In this document: positions 1 through 6,340 of the stretch, in pieces
Position numbering within the stretch: position 1 is the first letter of the stretch
How the letters are laid out: every line of letters starts with the position of its first letter
Assembly (NCBI GenBank): GCA_030622395.1
Contig: JAUXGF010000050.1
Span: 1 to 10,379, forward strand
Direction of reading: 5' to 3'
DNA length: 10,379 nt
From: Calditrichaceae bacterium
Lineage (GTDB): Bacteria; Calditrichota; Calditrichia; Calditrichales; Calditrichaceae
Program-made: the position numbers and the translations under genes
Notes under the pieces: model-generated
Databases searched by the model: none
Told to the model about the DNA's origin: nothing
What the model saw: only the letters and a program-made list of their open reading frames with translations

Positions 1-2
1 AG

Positions 3-155
3 GGATGCCCATGGCACAAAAATGAATTGCGGTATAACTGTCAATACGAAATGGTTAAACTGCCCCGATTCTCGGGATTTATAAACAAACCATTTCCCCG
101 AAGTATCGGGATTTGCAACTGTTCCAGTATACATAAAATCAATCAGATTAAATAA
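3..155 (+). other. 5' leader region; possible C-terminal tail of an upstream gene
   Basis: One plus frame is open from the window edge to a TAA at 153-155. It would encode about 50 residues, including a Cys/His-containing stretch (GCPWHKNELRYNC) near the beginning. It could be the end of a gene that starts outside the window, but no family is recognisable and the frame runs through two small palindromes, CCCGA-TTC-TCGGG at 64-76 and CCCGA-AGTA-TCGGG at 97-110. These are enclosed by a 9-bp inverted repeat (48-56 with 88-96). That layout fits repeat-derived intergenic DNA better than coding DNA. A weak promoter-like pair (TTGCAA 113-118, TAAAAT 134-139, only 15 bp apart) precedes tdh. Confidence 0.25.
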
Positions 156-187
156 TAAATAAAGTTGTCTTTGAATCAGGAGGTAAA

Positions 188-1138
188 ATGAAGAAAGTTT
201 TGGTAACCGGAGCCGTTGGACAAATCGGCTCAGAATTAACAATGGTTCTGCGGGAAAAATATGGCAATGATAATGTTATCGCAACCGGTCACAGATCAAA
301 GCCAAGCGAAAAATTGCTTAATTCGGGGCCGTTTCAATTTATTAATTGTTCGGATATTAAAACGGTTGAAGAAGTTGTTAAAAAAAATGATATAGGTACT
401 ATTTACCACTTAGCCGCATTGCTTTCAGCGGTAGCCGAAGAAAGACCCCAATTAGCGTGGGATGTTAATATGAATGGTCTTTATAATGTTTTAGAAGTAG
501 CCCGTGAGCATAATTGCGCTGTTTGCACTCCGAGTTCGATCGGCGCTTTTGGGCCAAGCACGCCTGTAGATAATACGCCGCAGGATACAATTCAGCGTCC
601 CAACACAATGTACGGAGTAACAAAGGTTGCCGGCGAACTGCTTTGCGATTATTATTATAAAAGATTTGGTGTTGATACACGCGGTCTGCGTTATCCGGGC
701 ATTATCTCTTATGAAACGCTTCCGGGCGGCGGGACAACCGATTATGCGGTGGAAATTTTCTACGAGGCAATCAAAAATAAAAAATATACATGCTTCCTTA
801 AACAAGGGACTTACCTTGATATGATGTATATGCCCGACGCCATAAGTTCCGCTATCAATCTTATGGAAGCGGACCCTGCAAAACTCATACATAGAAACGC
901 CTTTAATGTTACGGCAATGAGTATTGATCCCGAAGATATGGCTAATGAAATTAGAAAAACCATTCCGGATTTTACAATGGATTATAAAGTAGACCCGGTA
1001 AGACAAGCTATCGCCGATAGCTGGCCTAACAATATGGATGACAGCGCCGCCACTGAAGAATGGGGCTGGAAACCGGAATATAATCTGGAAGCTATGACAA
1101 AAGATATGATAGAGAAACTTACTATAAAACTGAAATAG
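188..1138 (+). CDS. tdh: L-threonine 3-dehydrogenase, SDR (NAD-dependent epimerase-like) type
   Basis: Oxidises L-threonine to 2-amino-3-ketobutyrate with NAD+ in the cytoplasm, the first step of threonine breakdown to glycine. The 316-residue protein is a complete extended short-chain dehydrogenase. It has an N-terminal Rossmann motif GAVGQIG at residues 8-14, a catalytic Tyr142/Lys146 pair (YGVTK) and a Ser pair at 116-117. Two stretches separate this family from sugar epimerases: RYPGIIS followed by PGGGTTDYAVEIF (about 168-191), and SWPNNMDDSAA near 278-288. This is the Flavobacterium/animal-type enzyme, unrelated to the zinc-dependent medium-chain Tdh of E. coli. The ATG at 188 has a strong AGGAGG Shine-Dalgarno at 178-183. 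The ketobutyrate ligase that uses its unstable product lies 123 bp downstream on the same strand, which strongly supports the assignment. Confidence 0.93.
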   Translation: MKKVLVTGAVGQIGSELTMVLREKYGNDNVIATGHRSKPSEKLLNSGPFQFINCSDIKTVEEVVKKNDIGTIYHLAALLSAVAEERPQLAWDVNMNGLYNVLEVAREHNCAVCTPSSIGAFGPSTPVDNTPQDTIQRPNTMYGVTKVAGELLCDYYYKRFGVDTRGLRYPGIISYETLPGGGTTDYAVEIFYEAIKNKKYTCFLKQGTYLDMMYMPDAISSAINLMEADPAKLIHRNAFNVTAMSIDPEDMANEIRKTIPDFTMDYKVDPVRQAIADSWPNNMDDSAATEEWGWKPEYNLEAMTKDMIEKLTIKLK

Positions 1139-1180
1139 ATAAAGTTTTAGCGGTCAGCATTCATCTTAAAAGTTCTTCTA

Positions 1181-1223
1181 ATAGCTAATAGCTGATTGCT
1201 GATTGCTGAAAGCTGACAGCTTT
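1181..1223. repeat. Heptanucleotide tandem array between tdh and kbl
   Basis: About six consecutive 7-base units run from 1181 to 1222: ATAGCTA, ATAGCTG, ATTGCTG, ATTGCTG, AAAGCTG, ACAGCTT. The consensus is roughly AWWGCTG. The last two units form a palindrome, AAAGCTG-A-CAGCTTT at 1209-1223, which could fold as a small hairpin in the intercistronic RNA. There is no U-tract after it, so it is unlikely to be a full terminator. Confidence 0.7.
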
Positions 1224-1261
1224 TATAATTATTAATTCAAGTTAGATACAGGAGAAACAAT

Positions 1262-2491
1262 ATGTCATTACAAAAATTTAACGCTGCATTACAATTAGAG
1301 TTGAACGATCTTTATGAAAAGGGTACGGCAAAAGGGAAAGAAATGGTTATTACCGGGGTGAAACCGGCGGAAGGAAATTCAGGACCGAGGTACTTTGTGG
1401 AAGGCGCGGGAAATAAAGAATTTCTAAAAATGAACTCCAATTCTTACCTGGGAATGTCGTTAAGAAAAGAAGTGATTGAAGCAGAAGAAGCCGGTGCAAA
1501 GGAATTTGGCGTTGGCCCCGGCGCCGTTCGTTTCATCAGCGGCACATATAAGGTGCATACTCAATTAGAAGAAAGGCTGGCAAAATTTCACAATAGAGAA
1601 GCGGGCATGATATTCAGTTCCGCTTATGTGACCAGTTTAAGCGTTTTGTTCCCGCTTATATCAAAAGATACCGTTGTAATAAGCGATGAGTTGAACCATA
1701 ATTGTATCATTATCGCTATCAGGCTTTCAAGACCTACAGTTAAAGGCATATACAAGCATAATGATATGAATGACCTTGAGACTCAAATTAAGGAAAATAT
1801 CGGCAAAGGTAAAAGATGCCTTGTTATTACCGACGGTATTTTCAGTATGAGAGGCGATAACGCTCCTTTAGATAAATTTACCGAGATTTGCGAAAAGTAT
1901 AATGATAAATTTGAGGAAGGAATCATATCAATAATAGACGACTCTCATGGGGTCGGCGCTTTTGGGAAAACCGGAAGAGGAACGGAAGAATACTGCAACA
2001 CTAAAGTTGACGTCCTTATCGGAACATTGGGCAAGGGCTTTGGCGTTAACGGCGGATATGTTGTATCCTCAAAACAAATTACCGATTATCTTCGTGAAAA
2101 GTCTCCTATGTATATCTATTCAAATCCGATTACAGTTTCAGAAGCATCCGCTACGCTTAAGGCGATTGAGATTCTCGACAGTCCGGAAGGGCTTAAGATT
2201 TTAGAACATCTTCGCCGTATGACAAAGAAATTTGAAACCGGTTTAAAAGATGCGGGCTATGAGACTATTGAAGGCGATCATCCTGTTGTGCCGTTAATGG
2301 TTCGGGATACTAAGAAAACAACCGAACTGGTAAAATTTCTAACTGAAAACGGTATATTAGCCACCGGGCTAAATTATCCGGTAGTCCCCAAAGGCGCTGA
2401 GGAAATTAGATTTCAGATTTCCGCAGACCATACGGAAAGTGATATCGATTATGCGATTAGTGTTTTGAAAAAATTTAAAGCGATACAGTAG
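1262..2491 (+). CDS. kbl: Glycine C-acetyltransferase (2-amino-3-ketobutyrate CoA ligase)
   Basis: PLP enzyme of the alpha-oxoamine synthase family. It cleaves 2-amino-3-ketobutyrate with CoA to glycine and acetyl-CoA, the second step after threonine dehydrogenase. The 409 residues show the family pattern: SNSYLG near 58-63, GTYKVHTQLEERLAKFH at about 94-110, DDSHGVGAFG at about 226-235 (Asp and His contacting the cofactor), and the PLP lysine Lys258 in GTLGKGFG. AGGAG at 1250-1254 sets the ATG start at 1262. 8-amino-7-oxononanoate synthase and serine palmitoyltransferase share this fold, so sequence alone does not exclude another acyl-CoA substrate. The adjacent tdh makes ketobutyrate by far the likeliest. 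It is slightly longer than the roughly 395-residue E. coli Kbl. Confidence 0.9.
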   Translation: MSLQKFNAALQLELNDLYEKGTAKGKEMVITGVKPAEGNSGPRYFVEGAGNKEFLKMNSNSYLGMSLRKEVIEAEEAGAKEFGVGPGAVRFISGTYKVHTQLEERLAKFHNREAGMIFSSAYVTSLSVLFPLISKDTVVISDELNHNCIIIAIRLSRPTVKGIYKHNDMNDLETQIKENIGKGKRCLVITDGIFSMRGDNAPLDKFTEICEKYNDKFEEGIISIIDDSHGVGAFGKTGRGTEEYCNTKVDVLIGTLGKGFGVNGGYVVSSKQITDYLREKSPMYIYSNPITVSEASATLKAIEILDSPEGLKILEHLRRMTKKFETGLKDAGYETIEGDHPVVPLMVRDTKKTTELVKFLTENGILATGLNYPVVPKGAEEIRFQISADHTESDIDYAISVLKKFKAIQ

Positions 2492-2537
2492 AGCGGCAAA
2501 TATCATCTGAAATAAAGTTTTTTTAAAACCGTAATTT

Positions 2538-2576
2538 AACGAATTATCGAATCGTATGATTTAATAATTCGTTTTT
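2538..2576 (+). terminator. Intrinsic terminator after kbl
   Basis: A perfect 10-bp stem AACGAATTAT (2538-2547) / ATAATTCGTT (2564-2573) encloses an inner 4-bp helix AATC/GATT (2550-2553 with 2558-2561). It runs into a T-rich tract ending at 2576 and continuing as CCTTTAAT. It lies 46 bases after the kbl stop and separates the threonine operon from amrS. Confidence 0.7.
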
Positions 2577-2610
2577 CCTTTAATATTTATTAAAACCGGA
2601 AAATAAAAAC

Positions 2611-3630
2611 ATGGAAAAAGAAACGTTATTTTACGAAAAATTATCTGATAAAAAAGTCAGGTGTAATATTTGCGCTCATCGCTGTATAATTGCGGAATCT
2701 AAAATGGGCGTCTGTAATGCGCGGGAAAATCGTGACGGAAAACTATACGTTTTGAACTATGGTAAAATAATTGCCCGGCACGTCGACCCTATAGAAAAGA
2801 AGCCCCTGTTTCATTTTTATCCCGCCTCGCCGGCTTATTCCGTCGCTACGGTTGGGTGCAATTTTAAATGCAGCCATTGTCAAAATTTTGAAATATCCCA
2901 AATGCCCACTTATGAAAACCGCAATATTGTAGACGATGTAAAACCGCAGGAAATTGTCGATCAGGCAATCAAACATAATTGCAAAAGTATTGCTTATACC
3001 TACACCGAACCGACAGTTTTCTATGATTATGCTTTTGATACCGCCCGCTTAGCCCATGAGAAAAATATAAAAAATATATTTGTTACAAACGGATATATGA
3101 CCTCTGAGGCGCTCAAATCTATCGCTCCTTATCTTGACGCCGCTAATGTTGATATTAAATCTTTTTCAAATGATTTTTATAAAAAAATTTGCAAGGCGGA
3201 ACTGCAGCCGGTTTTAGAAACCGTGAAGCTGCTGAAACAATTGGGCGTCTGGGTTGAAGTAACCACGCTTGTAATTCCGACCTTGAACGATTCGGAACAA
3301 GAGCTTCAACAAATCGCTGATTTTATTGTGAGCGTGGGGAGTGAAATACCCTGGCATATAAGCGCATTTTATCCAGCTTACCAACTTCTGTATCTTCCAC
3401 CGACGCCTCCTGAAACTCTTCATAAAGCCAGAGAGATCGGCATTAAAGCCGGACTTCGTTATGTTTTTACTGGAAATATCGGCGATACGGAAAGCGAGAC
3501 TACTTATTGTTACAACTGCGGTAAAGCATTGATCCGGCGCAGAAATTATACTATTATGGAAAACTGCATTTCAGATTCTAGCTGCCCATCTTGCGGGACA
3601 GCCATTGACGGCGTCGGGCTTGCCGGATAG
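2611..3630 (+). CDS. amrS: AmmeMemoRadiSam system radical SAM enzyme AmrS
   Basis: Radical S-adenosylmethionine enzyme of the AmrS family, related to pyruvate-formate-lyase-activating enzymes. The 339 residues begin with a Cys cluster (CNICAHRC at 18-25 and Cys35). The [4Fe-4S]-binding CNFKCSHC motif (Cys83, Cys87, Cys90) follows, then a complete TIM-barrel-like body and a C-terminal zinc-ribbon-like set of cysteines (Cys300/Cys303 and Cys325/Cys328). The N-terminal sequence through KKPLFHFYPASPAYSVATVGCNF is characteristic of this family. Its reaction is not established to my knowledge. It normally co-occurs with an AMMECR1-domain protein and a Memo-like protein, and neither is in this window. 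The ATG at 2611 has only a weak purine stretch upstream (GGAAAA). It lies between terminators or gaps and is probably monocistronic. Confidence 0.9.
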   Translation: MEKETLFYEKLSDKKVRCNICAHRCIIAESKMGVCNARENRDGKLYVLNYGKIIARHVDPIEKKPLFHFYPASPAYSVATVGCNFKCSHCQNFEISQMPTYENRNIVDDVKPQEIVDQAIKHNCKSIAYTYTEPTVFYDYAFDTARLAHEKNIKNIFVTNGYMTSEALKSIAPYLDAANVDIKSFSNDFYKKICKAELQPVLETVKLLKQLGVWVEVTTLVIPTLNDSEQELQQIADFIVSVGSEIPWHISAFYPAYQLLYLPPTPPETLHKAREIGIKAGLRYVFTGNIGDTESETTYCYNCGKALIRRRNYTIMENCISDSSCPSCGTAIDGVGLAG

Positions 3631-3736
3631 GTGCAAAAAGCAAACGCTTTGGTCTGTAGGGAATTCTGTAAATACTTATTAGCACGTCAGAGTTTGCAAG
3701 TTAATTCAACTATACTTATACCTTATTAGTTGTTAA

Positions 3737-4087
3737 TTGACAATATTTAACTTCAACTTTTTATTTCATAGTAGAATAACTCCTAAGGTAAACAAATTGT
3801 CTTTAAATTTATTATTGATGATATGTTCTGAGTTGAACAAAAGAAAAATTGTAATTGAGGAATTAAATTACTCAAGTCATACATTCGGAAGTTGGTATTT
3901 GATTTTTTCTTTAAATAAAAGTCAAATTAGATTAAACTATGATGTCAAAGAAAATTGGTTATTATTGCAATCATCTCAAAAGAAACAATGGAAAGATGTT
4001 TATACCCAAACAAATGTTTCAAAAGTTAAAAGTGATTATCTTATTGATAAATTAAATAAATTAATTCATAATTTTGACGTTAAATAA
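3737..4087 (+). CDS. Hypothetical small soluble protein in AT-rich island; start uncertain
   Basis: Unassigned protein of at most 116 residues with no signal peptide or membrane segment. A central beta-rich stretch reads SWYLIFSLNKSQIRLNYDV, then NWLLLQ and KKQWKDVY. Loosely, this alternation resembles small immunity-type proteins found near polymorphic toxins, but that is an impression, not an assignment. The longest frame opens with TTG at 3737 immediately after an in-frame TAA (3734-3736) and has no ribosome site. A TTG at 3797 preceded by CTAAGG (3783-3788) would give 96 residues, and the first ATG is at 3818. The gene may therefore be 5'-truncated. Base composition is strikingly low, roughly 20-27% G+C in sampled lines, against 40-55% in tdh and amrS. 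The next gene starts 5 bases after its stop. Confidence 0.45.
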   Translation: MTIFNFNFLFHSRITPKVNKLSLNLLLMICSELNKRKIVIEELNYSSHTFGSWYLIFSLNKSQIRLNYDVKENWLLLQSSQKKQWKDVYTQTNVSKVKSDYLIDKLNKLIHNFDVK

Positions 4088-4092
4088 ATAAT

Positions 4093-4341
4093 ATGTCTTT
4101 TGTTACTATTTTCATAGGATTATTTCTAATCTTATTAATTATTTTTTTGGAAGTTGTATTTGATGGAATATTGGAAATAATTTTATCATGGGCATGGCCA
4201 TTAGTCTTATGTGGCTTTTTAAGCTTAGTCTTTTTTTATAACAATTATTTTAAATTAAGTATCTTATTTATCCTTATAGGGGTAATTATACAAGTTTTTA
4301 TAATAGTCCAAAAAATAATATTTAAAAAACACAATTTATAA
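4093..4341 (+). CDS. Small hypothetical membrane protein
   Basis: An 82-residue, almost entirely hydrophobic protein with about three predicted transmembrane segments (roughly residues 4-22, 30-49 and 54-74). Acidic residues (Glu20, Asp24, Glu28) sit between the first two, and the tail is basic (KKHNL). No family is recognisable. The ATG at 4093 lies 5 bases after the stop of the preceding hypothetical gene, which suggests joint transcription. No Shine-Dalgarno is visible, so translational coupling is possible. Like its neighbour it is extremely AT-rich, which suggests acquired or decaying DNA. Confidence 0.5.
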   Translation: MSFVTIFIGLFLILLIIFLEVVFDGILEIILSWAWPLVLCGFLSLVFFYNNYFKLSILFILIGVIIQVFIIVQKIIFKKHNL

Positions 4342-4410
4342 TATTGATATAAAATGATTTAATATAGCTATTTGATTATCAACTAAAGGACGCCTCACAT
4401 TCATTATTTT

Positions 4411-4462
4411 AAAGCGCTAACAACTACAAGTATCGAATATCTATACTATTTTTCTGTTTAAC
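4411..4462 (+). repeat. Direct-repeat block, copy A (upstream of the VOC gene)
   Basis: AAAGCGCTAA at 4411-4420, followed by CAACTACAA, and CTGTTTAAC at 4454-4462. The same two words recur in the same order after the VOC gene at 5113-5149. The remainder of the 274-base gap 4342-4615 holds only AT-rich sequence and the promoter noted separately. Confidence 0.35.
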
Positions 4463-4525
4463 CGTGTTATTAAGTTTCCTTTTTTACCTAAAATGATTTA
4501 TGATTTCAGCGCCGGGTTTGCTTAA

Positions 4526-4554
4526 TTTTCAGTTGTAATTATTTTGATTATAAT
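4526..4554 (+). promoter_or_regulatory. Possible sigma-70-like promoter for the VOC gene
   Basis: A perfect TATAAT at 4549-4554 is preceded at exactly 17 bp by TTTTCA (4526-4531; four of six bases match TTGACA). It lies about 60 bases before the GTG start. In such AT-rich DNA a chance match is plausible. Confidence 0.3.
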
Positions 4555-4615
4555 TTAAAATGGTTGGGCAGTTTTAAAAACATTGTTTTATAAAAAATAA
4601 AATCGGAGAAAAACA

Positions 4616-5008
4616 GTGAATTTATCGGTTAATTTAAATCACATTGGTTTGTACAATAGTTCTTTATCGCACTCGGAAAAATTTTACCGCCAGTTACTGG
4701 GTTTAGAAAATATATACCAATTTCAAATATCAAAGGATTTGGCAAAGAATATTTTTGGACTGGAAAATGACTATCAAGTTGTGATTTACGGAAATTCACA
4801 ATTGCGGATGGAAATATTTATCGGGGAAGGGCAAAAGCAAATAACTCCCACTATTAACCATATTTGCTTAAATGTTGAGAATATGGTTAACTTCCTGGAA
4901 AAGTGCAGGGAAATGGAAGTCGAGATAAATACCGTTAAACGAAATGATCGTGAAATATTTTTTATCAAAGATTATGACGGGAATTTGTTTGAGATAAAAG
5001 AAAAATGA
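4616..5008 (+). CDS. VOC-superfamily (glyoxalase/dioxygenase-fold) protein
   Basis: A 130-residue single-unit vicinal-oxygen-chelate protein made of two beta-alpha-beta-beta-beta modules. The four positions that bind the metal in this fold are all present and correctly spaced: His9 in NHIGL, Glu66 in LRMEIF, His82 in NHICL and Glu126 in LFEIKE near the C-terminus. It is therefore probably an active metalloenzyme such as a lyase, isomerase, epimerase or thiol transferase; the substrate cannot be read from sequence. The GTG start is supported by GGAG at 4605-4608, seven bases upstream. It stands alone between AT-rich gaps and is flanked by a pair of short direct-repeat blocks. Its length is typical of small glyoxalase-I-like proteins. 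Confidence 0.8.
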   Translation: MNLSVNLNHIGLYNSSLSHSEKFYRQLLGLENIYQFQISKDLAKNIFGLENDYQVVIYGNSQLRMEIFIGEGQKQITPTINHICLNVENMVNFLEKCREMEVEINTVKRNDREIFFIKDYDGNLFEIKEK

Positions 5009-5112
5009 TATGTTCTATTTAATAGAAAGGTTAGTAGTGTTTGGTCTAATAAAAGGCTGAGTTTTGGTTTAGATACTAATTATGAAGATTTTAATAGTAT
5101 AGCAGTTTAAAA

Positions 5113-5149
5113 AAAGCGCTAAAAAACTATAACCAAATTACTGTTTAAC
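5113..5149 (+). repeat. Direct-repeat block, copy B (downstream of the VOC gene)
   Basis: AAAGCGCTAA at 5113-5122, then AAAACTATAA, and CTGTTTAAC at 5141-5149. It matches copy A at 4411-4462, with a shorter spacer between the two words (28 rather than 43 bases from start to start). It sits in the 201-base gap before cfa. Confidence 0.35.
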
Positions 5150-5209
5150 TATGCTGTATGAATTAATAAGAATTTAATTTTTTTCTGTAAAAAACAGAGG
5201 GAGGTTAAA

Positions 5210-6326
5210 ATGATCCACTCAAAAAGAACTTTAATAGACCTGCTGTCATTAGCGGGAATAAATATAAATGGAAATAATCCTTACGATATACAAGTGCATA
5301 ACGAAAATTTTTATAAGCGGGCGCTAAAGGATAGCGCTCTTGGTCTTGGTGAATCGTACATGGATGGTTGGTGGGATTGTCAAGCCCTCGACCAATTTTT
5401 TAATAAAATATTGTTGGCAAAACTTGAAAATAAGATAAAAATAAATTGGAAACTAAAGTGGCATATCTTAAAAGCTAATATTTTCAATATGCAGAAAATT
5501 AGTCGCGCTTTTCAGGTTGGTAAGCGTCATTATGATATTGGCAATGATCTGTACCGAAGAATGCTTGATAAAAGAATGTTGTATACCTGTGGATATTGGA
5601 AGGATGCCAAAAATCTAAATGAAGCGCAGGAAGACAAATTAGAATTGGTCTGTCAGAAAATAAATCTTAAGCCGGGCATGACAGTATTAGAATTGGGTTG
5701 CGGATGGGGGGGGCTTTGCCAGATATGCAGCCGAAAAATACGGTGCAAAAATTTGCGCTTACACAGTTTCCGAGCAGCAGTTGAAACTTGGCAGGGAAAT
5801 ATGTAAAGGATTGCCTGTTGAAATAAAACTGGATGATTATCGGAGCGCAAGCGGGAAATACGATAGGGTCGTTTCGATTGGTATTATGGAACATGTGGGC
5901 TATAAAAACTATCACACCTATATGGACATAGCCGATCGTTGTTTGAAAAATGACGGTATTGCTTTTATCCATACAATTGGCAGTAATATTAGTGTTGCTC
6001 AATGTAATCCATGGACGAGTAAATATATTTTTCCAAATTCAATGCTTCCATCAATTGCACAACTTGGAAGGGCGATGGAAGGCTTGTTTGTTATGGAAGA
6101 TTGGCATAATTTTGGACCTGATTACGATAAAACATTAATGGCTTGGTATAATAATTTTGAAGCGGCCTGGCCCGATCTGAATGAAAAATATGGACAGCGA
6201 TTTTATCGTATGTGGCGATACTATTTATTAAGTTCCGCCGGTTCATTTCGCGGCAGAGATTGTCAGTTATGGCAAATTGTAATGACCAAACCGGGAATGA
6301 AACAACCGGATTGTCGAATCAATTAA
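5210..6326 (+). pseudogene. cfa: Cyclopropane-fatty-acyl-phospholipid synthase, split by a +1 frameshift
   Basis: Transfers a methylene group from S-adenosylmethionine to the double bond of unsaturated acyl chains in membrane phospholipids. As read, translation from ATG 5210 (GGAGG at 5200-5204) leaves frame in the SAM-binding loop LELGCGWGG and stops at 5806. The rest of the protein continues in another frame to 6326. A run of eight G (5706-5713) is the lesion: seven would restore GCGWGGFARYAAEKYGAK and a single 371-residue protein, close to E. coli Cfa (382). In restored numbering the catalytic residues corresponding to E. coli Cys139, Glu239, His266 and Tyr317 are all present, as Cys127 (YTCGYW), Glu227 (MEHVG), His254 (HTIGS) and Tyr305 (FGPDYD). 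No other damage is visible. A sequencing or assembly error, or a slippage-prone tract, is therefore more likely than an old pseudogene. The FAD reductase gene starts 14 bases after the stop. Confidence 0.88.
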
Positions 6327-6340
6327 ATGATTATTGTCAA

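Noticed and set aside
491..1006. 171-residue minus-strand frame inside tdh
   Set aside because: Shadow of a strongly conserved plus-strand enzyme; no recognisable motifs.
3631..3736. Terminator or regulatory RNA after amrS
   Set aside because: Only a short AAAGC/GCTTT stem without a T-tract; nothing firm to report in this gap.
4411..4470. Integron attC site
   Set aside because: Only a 5-bp TAACA/TGTTA pairing; no convincing RYYYAAC/GTTRRRY pair and no integrase in view.
5781..5806. A separate second gene starting at TTG 5781
   Set aside because: It continues the Cfa protein in register; the apparent start is only the first TTG after the frameshift.
6212..6340. Upstream extension of the FAD enzyme by 43 residues
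   Set aside because: This part overlaps the cfa coding frame, shows no family sequence, and the Rossmann motif begins right after ATG 6341.
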